Source: Meiothermus sp. CFH 77666 (GTDB lineage Bacteria; Deinococcota; Deinococci; Deinococcales; Thermaceae). Taken from it: a DNA stretch of 64,000 bases. Below the pieces are notes generated by a model. It was not told the origin of the DNA. It saw only the letters and a list, made by a program, of their open reading frames with translations, and made no database searches. The position numbers and the translations under genes were made by a program. Location of the stretch: positions 92,077-156,076 of the forward strand of contig NZ_JAGDFV010000003.1 of the NCBI RefSeq assembly GCF_017497985.1, in the 5' to 3' direction. Shown piece by piece: positions 41,882 through 50,914 of this stretch (position 1 is the stretch's first letter; each line of letters begins with the position of its first letter).

Positions 41882-44032
41882 ATGCAAGAACTCAGGCATT
41901 GGATTTTATTGGTGCTGCTCCTGTTGGGCTTCGCGTGGGCCCAGCAGAAAATTGCCGTCACCTTCACCTACGACCCGCCGGTGGGCCTCGAGGTGCGCTC
42001 GGTGAGCCTGCGCGGGAGCTTCAACAACTGGGCCGAGCTGCCCATGCAAAAAACCGAGGAGGGGGTCTGGCAGGTGATGGTGGAGCTGCCCCCCGGCCTG
42101 GTGCAGTACAAGTTCTTTATCAACGGACAGTGGCCCCGCAACATGTGCGAGGACGAGACCTTCGGCACCCCACAGGTAGACCTCGAGGCCGAACGTTGCG
42201 AGGACGACGGCCAGGGCGGCCAGAACGCCCTGCGCGAGGTGGGCCGGGCTGCCGATGATCCGCCCGATAGCGGGGGGCTGGCCCTGCTGCACGACCCCAA
42301 CCAGCCGCAGTTCGTCTCGCAGGCGGCAGGCCGCCTTTCGGTGCGCTTCCAGGTGCCCCAGGGCAGCATCCAGCGGGCAGTGCTGATGGCCGACAAGCCA
42401 TACCCTATGGCCTTGCAACTCACCGCACCAGACGGAGAGGTCTGGCGGGCTGCGCTGCCGCTTGGCGTGCAGTCGTACCGTATTCAGGTGGTGGACAAGG
42501 AAGGCAAAGAACTGACCTTTGGCCCCTATCAGGCCCCCGCAAGGCCCTTCCGTGCGGTGGACTGGGTGGCCGGGCGGGTGGGCTACCAGATTTTTCCCGA
42601 CCGCTTCTGGAATGGCGACCCCAGCAATGACCGCCGGGCCCTGGAAACCAGCCAGGCCCGCTTCGACCAGACCTGGACGGGCAGGCTGCCCTACCTGTCG
42701 CGCTGGACGGATGCCCCTGGCGATTATCACTGCTGCCAGCAGTATTACGGCGGCGACCTGGCCGGGGTCTTGCAGCGCCTGCCACACCTGCGGGCGCTGG
42801 GGGTGAACCTGATTTACTTCAACCCCCTCTTCGACTCCGGCTCGGCCCACGGTTACGACACCCACGACTACGTGCGAGTGGCTCCCCGGCTGGGCGACAA
42901 CGCCCTGCTGCGGCGGGTGCTGGCCGAGGCACATCGGCAGGGCATCAAGGTTCTCTTCGACTTCGTGCCCAACCACACCGGCCTGGGGCACTGGGCCTTC
43001 CAGGATGTGGTGAAGAAGGGGCGCGCATCGCGCTACTGGAACTGGTACTTCATCCGCCAGTGGCCCTTTACCCCTGGGGACGGGCGGGCCTACCTGGGCT
43101 GGGCCGACCTGGGTAGCCTGCCCAAGCTCAACACCCTGAACCCCGAGGTACAGGACTATTTGATCCGGGTCTCGAGGTTCTGGCTCAACTTCGGCTTCGA
43201 TGGGATTCGGGTGGACGTGGCGAATGAAATTGCCCCCGAGTTTGTGCGGAAGTGGCGGGCCGAGCTCAAGGCCCTGAAGCCCGAGGTGTACCTGGTGGGC
43301 GAGGTCTGGGATTTGCGCCCCCAGTACCTGCAAGGCGACCAGTTCGACTCGCTGATGAACTACACCGTGGGGCGGGGGGGTTCGCCCCCGGCTTTTGGGG
43401 GCGTGCTGGGCTTTGCCAGGGGTGGGCCTTTGCAGAATGGGCGGCGTGTCCTGAACGAGCTCGCGCGGGTCTATGCCACCTACCCCGAAGCGGTGGCGGC
43501 CATGGGCTTCAACCTGATAGGCTCACACGACACCCAACGGGTGCTGACCGACCTGGGGGGCGGAGGGCTGCGCGATACCCCTTCGCCCGAAGCCCTGGCC
43601 CGGCTGCGGCTGGCCTCGGCCATGCTCTATGCCCTGCCGGGGGCTTCGGTGTTTTTCCAGGGCGAGGAATGCGGTTTTACCGGCGAACGGGGGCAGTGGC
43701 CGGTCAACGAGCTGTACCGGTATCCGCTCCAGTGGGACAGGTGCCGAACCGAGGTACTGCGCCACTACCAGTTGCTGGGCCGCCTCAAGGGCCAGCTTGG
43801 AGCGTTCCAAAGCCCGCTCTTCCGCACCTACTGGGGCGAAGGCTCCCTGCTGGCTTTCCTGCGGGGCGAGCCGGGGGTGGGCGAGGTGCTGGCGGCTTTC
43901 AACAACGGCACCGAGCGGGTCAACCTGCGGTTGCCAGCGGGCCAGTGGCGCGATGCGGTGGAGGGGCGTGCCTACCAGGGGCAGGTGGGGTTGCCTGGGC
44001 TGGGGTGGCGGTATCTGGAGCGGGTGCGGTGA
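41882..44032 (+). CDS. Secreted alpha-amylase-family (GH13) glycoside hydrolase with N-terminal CBM48-like domain
   Basis: This 716-residue enzyme should degrade starch, maltodextrin or pullulan outside the cell. A signal peptide (ILLVLLLLGFAWAQ) precedes a CBM48/E-set domain (VSLRGSFNNWAELPM, VQYKFFINGQW, about residues 35-90) and a second beta domain to about 215. The GH13 barrel follows with region I LFDFVPNHTG, nucleophile Asp445 in GIRVDVANE, acid Glu474 in LVGEVWD and Asp550 in LIGSHDTQR. The VANE end of region II suggests neopullulanase/cyclomaltodextrinase-type specificity. It stands alone between a small gene and a convergent phosphatase gene. Confidence 0.93.
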   Translation: MQELRHWILLVLLLLGFAWAQQKIAVTFTYDPPVGLEVRSVSLRGSFNNWAELPMQKTEEGVWQVMVELPPGLVQYKFFINGQWPRNMCEDETFGTPQVDLEAERCEDDGQGGQNALREVGRAADDPPDSGGLALLHDPNQPQFVSQAAGRLSVRFQVPQGSIQRAVLMADKPYPMALQLTAPDGEVWRAALPLGVQSYRIQVVDKEGKELTFGPYQAPARPFRAVDWVAGRVGYQIFPDRFWNGDPSNDRRALETSQARFDQTWTGRLPYLSRWTDAPGDYHCCQQYYGGDLAGVLQRLPHLRALGVNLIYFNPLFDSGSAHGYDTHDYVRVAPRLGDNALLRRVLAEAHRQGIKVLFDFVPNHTGLGHWAFQDVVKKGRASRYWNWYFIRQWPFTPGDGRAYLGWADLGSLPKLNTLNPEVQDYLIRVSRFWLNFGFDGIRVDVANEIAPEFVRKWRAELKALKPEVYLVGEVWDLRPQYLQGDQFDSLMNYTVGRGGSPPAFGGVLGFARGGPLQNGRRVLNELARVYATYPEAVAAMGFNLIGSHDTQRVLTDLGGGGLRDTPSPEALARLRLASAMLYALPGASVFFQGEECGFTGERGQWPVNELYRYPLQWDRCRTEVLRHYQLLGRLKGQLGAFQSPLFRTYWGEGSLLAFLRGEPGVGEVLAAFNNGTERVNLRLPAGQWRDAVEGRAYQGQVGLPGLGWRYLERVR

Positions 44033-44051
44033 GGGTTTTCCTGCAAGCCCC

Positions 44052-44678
44052 TCAAGCCCTGGTATTGAAGCCCATCTCGAACCTGTCCAGGTGCCAGATG
44101 TGCTGCTTGGGGCGGTACTCCAGCATGGCATAGCCAAGGTCGGCAAATGAGAACCGGATGCCCTGCTCGTTGGCAGTTGGGGGAATACCCAGGATGACCC
44201 TTAGTGCGGCGTTCAATACGCCCCCGTGGGCCACCACCAGATATGACCCGGCACCTCGGCTCACCAGCCTCTGCACAGCGCGGGCAGCCCGGCTGTAAAG
44301 CTCCCACCCGCTCTCTCCACTGCCACCAAAGGGTTTTTCATAGGGGTTGCGGAAGTTGGGCTCGGGGAAACGTTGCTGGCCTTCCTCGTAGGATAGTCCG
44401 GCCATAAAGCCGTTGTCTTGCTCCATCCAGTCGGCCTCGAGCTCCAGCGGCACCCCAAGGCCCTCACTCATCAACTCGGCCACCGTTCGCGCACGTTGCA
44501 GGGGGCTCGAGATAATCCGGTCAAAGCGAAGCTTTTGGGCGCGAAACTCCTCCAGGCGTGCTTGGGCCTGGCCCAGACCCACTTCCGTGAGGGGTGCGTC
44601 GTAGCGGCCCTCATGTACCTTCTGATCGTCGGCCAGAGAGCGCCCATGGCGGAGCAGGGTGACGTAAATGGAACCCAT
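44052..44678 (-). CDS. Histidine phosphatase family protein
   Basis: This 208-residue protein has the phosphohistidine motif TLLRHGRSLADDQK at the N-terminus, IISSPLQRARTVAELM, and the second catalytic His in LVVAHGGVLNAALR. It could be a phosphoglycerate mutase-like or sugar/nucleotide phosphatase. It is convergent with the amylase gene, with 19 bp between them. Family is certain; substrate is not. Confidence 0.9.
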   Translation of the reverse strand: MGSIYVTLLRHGRSLADDQKVHEGRYDAPLTEVGLGQAQARLEEFRAQKLRFDRIISSPLQRARTVAELMSEGLGVPLELEADWMEQDNGFMAGLSYEEGQQRFPEPNFRNPYEKPFGGSGESGWELYSRAARAVQRLVSRGAGSYLVVAHGGVLNAALRVILGIPPTANEQGIRFSFADLGYAMLEYRPKQHIWHLDRFEMGFNTRA

Positions 44679-44835
44679 AGGAGACCATAATACCCAAGGG
44701 CAGCCATGTGCCCATTAGACCGATAGTCAATGCCAGTGTGCAACCATCGTTTATCGGGCTTTTTACGGGGGTGTCAGCCCATCCAGAAGAACCCCTGACA
44801 CCGGATGGCTCTATCGAAGAGCGCTTTGGGGGCGC

Positions 44836-45774
44836 TCATGAGAAAACCCGCGCCCAGAGGGCAAAACCGAACAATGTCTGTCCGGGGCTAAAGAAAGCGT
44901 TGAGGGTGGTTCTTAGTTCGTAGTTGGAGAGGAGATAAATGTAACTGGTGCTTAGCTGGGCTCGCAGGGGGTAGTCCAACAGCAGGTGCGTGCTCAGGCT
45001 CCAACTGGCTTCCTCCCCCTGCGGGAGCGTCCACTGCCCTGCCAGGAAATGCCCTGCCGGTAAGAGAGGCAGGGTGCTGGCGTAGCCCCCCTCGAGCGCC
45101 CACCAACCCTCGCCCAGGCTACCGCTCAGGCCCAGCGCGTAGCGGGCCTCAGCAGGGTTGAGCAAAAGCCAGCCTTCCCCGTACACCACCAGCCCCGCCA
45201 CGGTGCCACTCCCGCCCAGGCCCACCACCGGGCGGGCGGGGTAGAGGGCGTGGGCCTCGAGTTCAAACGCACCAAACTCGCGCCGCAGGCTCAGTACGGG
45301 AACCAGGCGGCCCGCCTCTTCCAGCACCGCCAGGCGCAGCCGGGTGGCTTCGGGGTTCCAGCTCACCCGCACCCCCCAGCGGCCTTGGCGGCTGCCCAGC
45401 GGACTGACGGGCTCCAGGCTGTAGGGCAGTGCGAGGCGGGCGACTTCTAGCGGCAGGCGCTCGAGTCCCGCGCTCACGTCTAGTTCGCCTTCGCGGTAGA
45501 GCCCATACAGCTCGGTCAGGCCCAGGTCGGTGGCAACCGAGCGGGCAAAGCTCACCCCCGGATCGAGCACCAGTTGAAAGCGCAGCGGGCTCAGGTCGTA
45601 GCGGGCCTCGAGGCGGGCCCCAAGGCTCCAGCTTGCGGTTGGGGGTGCATTGCTGATGGCCAGGGCCGTGCTAAAGCGAACCTCGAGCCGGGTCTCCAGG
45701 TTTTGCGCCAGGGTGGGCTGAAGGCAAACCACCACCAGCCACAAACTCCGCACAACGAACCACGGGCAATGCAC
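44836..45774 (-). CDS. Outer-membrane beta-barrel-like protein of an ABC export operon
   Basis: This 312-residue protein has a signal peptide (FVVRSLWLVVVCLQPTLAQ) and alternating strands throughout (SWSLGARLEARYDLSPLRF, LYREGELDVSAGLE, RWGVRVSWNPEATRLRL), as expected for an outer-membrane barrel. The GTG at 45774 is chosen because AGGAG precedes it by 6 nt; an open frame continues upstream into the ATPase gene. It is the last gene of the GbsR-permease-LolA-permease-ATPase operon and probably receives or inserts the exported cargo. No named family recognised. Confidence 0.72.
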   Translation of the reverse strand: MHCPWFVVRSLWLVVVCLQPTLAQNLETRLEVRFSTALAISNAPPTASWSLGARLEARYDLSPLRFQLVLDPGVSFARSVATDLGLTELYGLYREGELDVSAGLERLPLEVARLALPYSLEPVSPLGSRQGRWGVRVSWNPEATRLRLAVLEEAGRLVPVLSLRREFGAFELEAHALYPARPVVGLGGSGTVAGLVVYGEGWLLLNPAEARYALGLSGSLGEGWWALEGGYASTLPLLPAGHFLAGQWTLPQGEEASWSLSTHLLLDYPLRAQLSTSYIYLLSNYELRTTLNAFFSPGQTLFGFALWARVFS

Positions 45775-45799
45775 AATACGCTCCTGGCCCTTGACAAAG

Positions 45800-46474
45800 C
45801 TAAGCCGCAACCTGCCCATCCTCGAGCCGCACAATCCGGTCTACCCGCTCCAGGAGCCTGGGGTCGTGGGTGCTGAAGACAAAGGTGACGCCCTGTTCGC
45901 GGTTGAGGGCTCGCATGTGCTCAATCAGGGCCAGGCCGGTTTTGGAGTCGAGGTTGGCGGTGGGCTCGTCGGCCAGGATAATTTTGGGCCGAGCGGCCAG
46001 GGCGCGGGCTACCGCTACGCGCTGCTGTTGCCCGCCCGAAAGCTGGTTGGGGCGGCGGTGGGCAAGGTTCTTCATGCCCAGGGTTTCCAGCGCATGCAGG
46101 GCTTTGGATTCGCGTACCTCCCTGGGTTCGCCGCGCAGCTCGAGCACAAAGGCGGCGTTCTCCAGCGCGGTCAGCACCGGAATCAGGTTGTAGGCCTGAA
46201 ACACAAAACCCACGTTCCATAGCCGCAGATTGGAAAGCTGCGCTTTAGAAAGACCATCAATGCGTTGCCCCCCGAGCCACACCTCGCCCGAGGTGGGTTT
46301 GTCGAGGCCCCCCATCAGGTGCAGGAGGGTGCTTTTTCCACTGCCCGAGGGGCCAGCCAGCGCGATGAACTCGCCAGGGTGAACCTCCAGGCTCACCCCC
46401 CGGAGCGCGGGGGTTTCCACGGTATCTACCCTGTACACCTTGGTTAGTTCCTTAACTTGCAGAACGGGGGTCAT
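45800..46474 (-). CDS. ABC transporter ATPase, MacB/LolD type
   Basis: This 224-residue protein drives a type VII (MacB/LolCDE-like) ABC system. Walker A is ALAGPSGSGKSTLLHLMGG, Q-loop GFVFQAYNLIPVLTALEN, signature LSGGQQQRVAVARAL, Walker B IILADEPTANLD and switch VFSTHDPRLLE. It lies 13 bp after the permease gene and 25 bp before the barrel gene. Confidence 0.94.
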   Translation of the reverse strand: MTPVLQVKELTKVYRVDTVETPALRGVSLEVHPGEFIALAGPSGSGKSTLLHLMGGLDKPTSGEVWLGGQRIDGLSKAQLSNLRLWNVGFVFQAYNLIPVLTALENAAFVLELRGEPREVRESKALHALETLGMKNLAHRRPNQLSGGQQQRVAVARALAARPKIILADEPTANLDSKTGLALIEHMRALNREQGVTFVFSTHDPRLLERVDRIVRLEDGQVAA

Positions 46475-46487
46475 GCATCACCTCGGT

Positions 46488-47720
46488 TCAAGCGGTAAAG
46501 CGCATGGCTTCTACGGGTTCTAAGCGGGCGGCGACCCTGGCCGGCCACCAGGCGGCAAGCAGGCCGGTCAGGAGGGTATAGGCCAGCGTAATGGGGATGT
46601 CCCAGGCTCGCAGGCTCAGGTAGACCTTCTCGGGCAGGCCAAACACGCCGCCCACCTCGCCATAGAGGGCCTCGAGCGAGAACCCTCCCGAGAGAGCCGC
46701 AATGGTGAGCAGGCCCAGCAGACCGCCCACCAAAGCGCCGCTCGAGCACAGGAGCAGGCTCTCCAGCACCACCATCCGGGTCACCTGGCCGGGGCCTGCC
46801 CCCAGGGCCACAATTACGCCCAGTTCACGGGTGCGCTCGAGCAAACCCAGGTAAATGGTGTTGACCACCAAAAGCCCCGCCAGCCCGAAGAAAATGGCAG
46901 CAAAAATCAAGACCAAAGGGGTGAGCAGGTTGAAAATCTGGGCAATGGCGGGGCTGGCCTCGCGCCAGCTTTCCAGGCTCAGGCCGGGCTCCAGGCTGGC
47001 CGCGAGTTGGGGCTGGAGGGTGACCAGTTGGGTATCCTGGCTGTATCGGGTGAAGGGGAAATGCAACTCGATGCGGGTAGCACTGCCCGGTGCGGCCAGC
47101 TCCTGTGCGGCTGCCAGCGAGAGGAAGGCACTGCGGGCTTCGATGGCAGGGTCGGGAAAGCGGAGCAGCCCTACCAGCCGGTAGGCCCCGGCCCCCCGTC
47201 CTTCGGTGCCTGGAGCGTACACATAGACCGGGTCGCCCAGCTTTACCTTGAGAGCCCGCGCCAGCGAGGCCCCCAGCGCAATGCTGTCCAGGTCGCCCGC
47301 CTCCGGCAGACGCCCTTCCACCAGCGACTGCTTCACAAAGCGTTCGCGCAGCTCTGGAGGGCGCTGGTCGCCAATCAGCAAGACCCCCCTGGAACGGGTT
47401 TCGCCGGCCACCAGGGCGGGAATTTCCAGGGCCACCACCCGGCTGGCCTGGGTCTGGGTGGCAAGCCGGGCTTCCACCTGGGCTGCATTGGGAATGAGCA
47501 GGTCGCGGAACTCGCGCTTTTCGCGGTAGCCCTCCACCCGCACCTGCAAGTGGCCCACCGAGGCGGTGAGGTTGTTGTAGATGCCGTTTTCCATGGCTCC
47601 CAGGAAGCTCAGGTAGACCAGCGTAAAGAACACCGCCAGACCCACCGCACCCGCTGTCATCAGGCTGCGCCCACGGTGTCGCCAGATATTGCGCCAGGAA
47701 AGGCTGAAGAGGTTGAACAT
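46488..47720 (-). CDS. FtsX-type ABC transporter permease 2
   Basis: This 410-residue membrane protein has one span at the N-terminus (LMTAGAVGLAVFFTLVYLSF), a periplasmic domain of about 230 residues and three spans at the end, the layout of LolC/MacB permeases. NTIYLGLLERTRELGVIVAL is the conserved coupling segment (GVIVALGAGPGQV). It is homologous to the permease at 48806-50041, so the transporter is probably a heterodimer like LolCE. A repeat-filled spacer lies upstream of it. Confidence 0.92.
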   Translation of the reverse strand: MFNLFSLSWRNIWRHRGRSLMTAGAVGLAVFFTLVYLSFLGAMENGIYNNLTASVGHLQVRVEGYREKREFRDLLIPNAAQVEARLATQTQASRVVALEIPALVAGETRSRGVLLIGDQRPPELRERFVKQSLVEGRLPEAGDLDSIALGASLARALKVKLGDPVYVYAPGTEGRGAGAYRLVGLLRFPDPAIEARSAFLSLAAAQELAAPGSATRIELHFPFTRYSQDTQLVTLQPQLAASLEPGLSLESWREASPAIAQIFNLLTPLVLIFAAIFFGLAGLLVVNTIYLGLLERTRELGVIVALGAGPGQVTRMVVLESLLLCSSGALVGGLLGLLTIAALSGGFSLEALYGEVGGVFGLPEKVYLSLRAWDIPITLAYTLLTGLLAAWWPARVAARLEPVEAMRFTA

Positions 47721-47743
47721 GTGTGCCTCGTGTCTAGCTAACT

Positions 47744-47803
47744 GCCAAAAGCCTAAAGCCGAAGGCCGAAAGCTCGGGTAAAGCCGATAGCGGATAGCTC
47801 ATA
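47744..47803 (-). repeat. Heptanucleotide tract (5 + 3 units) in an operon spacer
   Basis: Five 7-nt units beginning GCCAAAA and GCCTAAA are followed, after a 4-nt shift, by GCCGATA, GCGGATA and GCTCATA (47783-47803). They belong to the same GCCRAWR-like family as 61075-61130 and lie in a 343-bp spacer (47721-48063) of the LolA/permease operon, which has no gene. Confidence 0.7.
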
Positions 47804-47855
47804 CCAAAGTTACCTGGATAGACATCGTAGAAAAGCATTGCAAACTCCCTCATCC

Positions 47856-47948
47856 GGCGACACCCCAGACGCAGCCATTGACATCAACAACGTTATTTCT
47901 ACATACCACTGGCGGGGTGTCGCCACCTTCTCCCGCAAGGGGAGAAGG
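47856..47948. repeat. Foldback element in the same spacer
   Basis: GGCGACACCCC (47856-47866) is the exact complement of GGGGTGTCGCC (47914-47924), and immediately after it CCTTCTCCC/GGGAGAAGG (47926-47948) forms a tight hairpin. Together they make a structured insert within the operon; it could act as an mRNA processing site or be a mobile repeat. Only one copy is seen in this window. Confidence 0.6.
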
Positions 47949-48063
47949 AAAGGTGTTCAAGTAGATTCGTCTCATAGCCGATTGTGCCCATCTTCGATAC
48001 CCTGTGCCCTCGACCCTTAACCCTTGACGTACTTCTGGCCTGCGACCTCTTTGCGAAGCTGCC

Positions 48064-48792
48064 TTAGCAGCCGGCCTCGAGGGCCCGCACCGTGAAGCAG
48101 CTTTCGGGAATGGCCAGGCCAAAGCGGTAGTTGCTGTAGACCACGCTGGTGCGGTGGCCCGGACGCAGCAAGTCCTCCACGGTGGTCTGGGTGGGGAAGC
48201 TGCGCCCCCCGACCTGGGCAAACTGGGCAAAGGTAATCTTGCGTACCGCCTGGCCGCGCTGGTCGTAGTAGAGCACTTCGCGGGGCACGAAGCCGGGTTT
48301 GCTGGCCTGCAACACCAGCTTGCCGTAAGGGGTGGGGGCCTGGGGCTTGGGGATGAGCTCGAGGGTGATGCTTCCCTCGGTTTCCGCGCCAATGCTGGGG
48401 GTGAAGTCCTGCTCGAGGTCGCGCCCGGCCAGGTCGCTGTAGGAGAGGTCGGAGCCAAGAAAACTATCGCTGCGCCCGCTGGGGGGCAGTCGCAGGACTC
48501 GCTTCAGGGTGGGGTTGTAAAGCTGAATGTTGTCCCCTACCCGCAAAAAAGCCTGTCCGGCCTCGCGGGGTGGGGCCTTGACCCAGGTGACGGCCCGCTC
48601 GTTGCCATCCGAGACCACCTCGAGGACGTACTGGGTTTGCCGGTCAGGGCGGGTTACGCTCAGGGTCAGGGTGGCCCGCACGCTCCCCCCACGCTGGTTG
48701 TCCACGATGGCCCTGAGCACGGCCTGGGGGTCGGTGGCGGCGCTGCCAAGCCCCAGGCAGAGCAGGCTTAGCAACCACAATCGTAGCTTCAT
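48064..48792 (-). CDS. LolA-like outer-membrane lipoprotein-sorting protein
   Basis: This 242-residue periplasmic protein has a signal peptide (LWLLSLLCLGLGSAATDP) and the eleven-stranded half-barrel pattern of the LolA/LolB fold (RATLTLSVTRPDRQTQYVLE, SDLAGRDLEQDFTPSI). It resembles the outer membrane lipoprotein-sorting group often encoded with FtsX-like or MMPL exporters. It should carry a lipid or lipoprotein across the periplasm. Two permease genes flank it, 13 bp on one side and a 343-bp spacer on the other. Confidence 0.86.
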   Translation of the reverse strand: MKLRLWLLSLLCLGLGSAATDPQAVLRAIVDNQRGGSVRATLTLSVTRPDRQTQYVLEVVSDGNERAVTWVKAPPREAGQAFLRVGDNIQLYNPTLKRVLRLPPSGRSDSFLGSDLSYSDLAGRDLEQDFTPSIGAETEGSITLELIPKPQAPTPYGKLVLQASKPGFVPREVLYYDQRGQAVRKITFAQFAQVGGRSFPTQTTVEDLLRPGHRTSVVYSNYRFGLAIPESCFTVRALEAGC

Positions 48793-48805
48793 GCAGTGCC
48801 TCCCT

Positions 48806-50041
48806 TCACTCCGTCCGCATGGCCTCGGCGGGGTTGAGTGAGAGCACCCGTCGGGCCGGAATCAGAATCGAGAAGAACGCGGCCAGTACAATGGTAAGGG
48901 CCGCATAGAGGGCGTAGAGGGGGCTTTGGGCGGTGTAAATTTCACCGCCGGTGCCCAGGATTTCCCAGGCCGCTCCATAGCTGGCAAAGATAGGCCCCAG
49001 CACGTTCTGGGTGGCCATCCAGAAGTTGAGAGCGTAGCCCAACACCAGCCCCACCCCCCAGCCGATGCTGGTAGCCAGCACCGTCTCGAGCGTGACCATG
49101 GTGGCCAGCCGAGGGGGGTTCATGCCGATGGCCCCCATCATGCCGAACTCGCGGGTGCGCTCGAGTACGCTCACCAATACCGTGCTGGTCACGGCCAGCG
49201 CGGCAAATAACGAAAAAATCATCCCGATCAAGAAGGTTGAACTCTGTTTGGTGCCAATCGCCGAGGAGAGACCCCCCAGCAGCTGGGTCAGGTCGTAGGC
49301 CCGAATGTTTTGTGGCAGCACCAGTTGCAGGGCCTCGGCAATGCGGGCTTCCTGGCCCCGGGTCACGTCCAGGGCAACCCCGGTGGCGGTCTGCAATCCG
49401 GTGAGCAGGCGGGCATCCTGAAGGTGCACCAGCACCGTGCCCCGGTCTACCGGGGCAATCCCCGACTGCACCAGCCCCACCACCTGCAACCCCAGGGCCT
49501 GTGGCCCTGCCAGCGCCGAGGTATCCAGCACCACCCGTTCGCCCAGCCGCACGTCCAGGCGCTCGGCCAGTTGTTGCCCCAGCACCACCTCGCCCGGTTT
49601 TTCCAGCATCCGACCCGCAGCAATGGCGGTGGGAATGTTGCTCACTCTGGCCTCGAGGGCGGGATCCACCCCGCGGGCCTTGGCCGCATCGGCGGTGTAG
49701 GCCGAGCGAATCAGGGTGGGAAACTCGAGGCGGGGTGCCGCCGCATTCACGCCGGGTTGGGTTTGTATCCGAGCCAGAAAGTCCAGGCTGGGCAAGCCCT
49801 GTTCGGGGTCGGGGTCTTCGAAGTACTGCGGGGTGGTAATGAGGGCCGGTGCACTCAGAAATCGGGCGTTGCCAAGCTGTACCGACTGGGTGAAGCCATC
49901 CTGCACCCCCCAGAACAGAATGGTGGTAATGGTGGTGTAAGCGACCACCAGCATCAGCAGCAAGGTGCGTCGCCGATGCCGCCAGAGGTTGCGCCAGGCC
50001 AGCCGGGGCAGGGCTGCCATGCCAGAAAAGTTTTGTTGCAT
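48806..50041 (-). CDS. FtsX-type ABC transporter permease 1
   Basis: This 411-residue membrane protein has the LolC/MacB layout: N-terminal span (RRTLLLMLVVAYTTITTILF), periplasmic domain to about residue 260 and three C-terminal spans, with ERTREFGMMGAIGMNPPR as the coupling loop. It pairs with the permease at 46488-47720. It lies 12 bp after the regulator gene in the same operon. Confidence 0.92.
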   Translation of the reverse strand: MQQNFSGMAALPRLAWRNLWRHRRRTLLLMLVVAYTTITTILFWGVQDGFTQSVQLGNARFLSAPALITTPQYFEDPDPEQGLPSLDFLARIQTQPGVNAAAPRLEFPTLIRSAYTADAAKARGVDPALEARVSNIPTAIAAGRMLEKPGEVVLGQQLAERLDVRLGERVVLDTSALAGPQALGLQVVGLVQSGIAPVDRGTVLVHLQDARLLTGLQTATGVALDVTRGQEARIAEALQLVLPQNIRAYDLTQLLGGLSSAIGTKQSSTFLIGMIFSLFAALAVTSTVLVSVLERTREFGMMGAIGMNPPRLATMVTLETVLATSIGWGVGLVLGYALNFWMATQNVLGPIFASYGAAWEILGTGGEIYTAQSPLYALYAALTIVLAAFFSILIPARRVLSLNPAEAMRTE

Positions 50042-50053
50042 CCTGACCTCCGC

Positions 50054-50521
50054 TCAACCCTTTCGTTTGCGTTTTCCGCGCTCGTAGCGCTCGAACAGCC
50101 CCTGCAACTCCTCCTCGAAGAAAGCGTAGAGCGCCCGCATCTCGCGCAGCCTTTCGCTGCGTTCGGGGGGGGCGTTTTCCAGCAGCCGCAGGCCCTTGTC
50201 GGCCAACGTTTTGTAGACGCTCAAGCCTGCCAGACCGTTTTTAACCCGCTCACTCCAGGTGCCGGGTCGGATGCGAAAGTAGTCCTGCCTCGAGCCCCGC
50301 TTGGGCACCCGCTCGATCAGGTGCATCTGCACCAGCAGCCGGGTCATGGTGCTGATGGAAGCCTTGCTGGCCCCCAGCGCCTCCACCAACTGCGAGGCGG
50401 TCTGCTCGGGGGGGTCGCAGACCATCAACCAGCCCAAAATACGCCCCGCCGTGCGAGGAATCCCAGCCGCTTCGTAGGCCAGGGCGAACTCCTCGACGAA
50501 GTGGTGCAGGCTGTCGGACAT
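50054..50521 (-). CDS. GbsR/MarR-family transcriptional regulator
   Basis: This 155-residue winged-helix protein has the GbsR-type N-terminus (FVEEFALAYEAAGIPRTAGRILGWL) and a recognition region QTASQLVEALGASKASISTMTRLL. It heads the exporter operon and probably represses it until the cargo or a toxic compound appears. The ATG at 50521 has a -10 box 6 nt before it, so its mRNA is leaderless. A basic tail (RYERGKRKRKG) ends the protein. Confidence 0.87.
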   Translation of the reverse strand: MSDSLHHFVEEFALAYEAAGIPRTAGRILGWLMVCDPPEQTASQLVEALGASKASISTMTRLLVQMHLIERVPKRGSRQDYFRIRPGTWSERVKNGLAGLSVYKTLADKGLRLLENAPPERSERLREMRALYAFFEEELQGLFERYERGKRKRKG

Positions 50522-50527
50522 TCCCAA

Positions 50528-50564
50528 AGTTTAGTTGGTTTGATTTGTTTAGTCAATACTGAAC
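50528..50564 (-). promoter_or_regulatory. Leaderless promoter and operator of the exporter operon
   Basis: On the minus strand TTGACT (50551-50556) and TAAACT (50528-50533), 17 nt apart, place the start point at the ATG (50521). The imperfect dyad GTTTAGT-CAAT-ACTGAAC (50547-50564) covers the -35 and GTTTAGT recurs at 50529-50535, 18 bp away. These repeats are likely binding sites for the GbsR/MarR protein encoded just downstream. Confidence 0.7.
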
Positions 50565-50718
50565 AAAATAGATTTCAACATGGCTTGCAGGGAAAACCTT
50601 TGCTCGAATCGAGCAACGCTGCCGGGCAGCGACGCTTTCATCGGTGATCCGCCTTGAACGGTGGGCTCATACCATCTTTGTTTGAACACTTTTTGTTGGA
50701 ACGATCAAGTAGGGAACA

Positions 50719-50746
50719 GGGGTTAGGGGATAGGGGATAGGGGATA
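50719..50746. repeat. Heptanucleotide tract (4 units), in a 393-bp gene-free stretch
   Basis: GGGGTTA and three exact GGGGATA units stand in a row. The surrounding stretch 50522-50914, between the regulator gene and the DUF4383 gene, has the exporter promoter at one end; otherwise I see no gene or clear structure in it. Exact unit identity suggests recent slippage. Confidence 0.7.
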
Positions 50747-50914
50747 AGCGTTTGAAAACCACAACCTACCTCCTGCCACCCCCACCTTGTGTGTCGCCGA
50801 AAGTTGAGTACAGGGCTAAAGTTGCCATGATAACCACTGCACTCCAGCACAGGTCAAACACAGTGAAACGGGGCGAAACCACACTCGCCCCGTTTCAGGC
50901 GATGGATTTGCACC

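Noticed and set aside
41801..41899. Upstream extension of the small hypothetical gene
   Set aside because: The added residues contain the promoter and overlap the amylase start region; no ribosome site.
44776..44840. Hairpins (GGTGTCAG/CTGACACC and GAGCGC/GCGCTC) after the barrel gene
   Set aside because: No T-rich tail on either strand and partial overlap with the barrel stop; may be chance structure.
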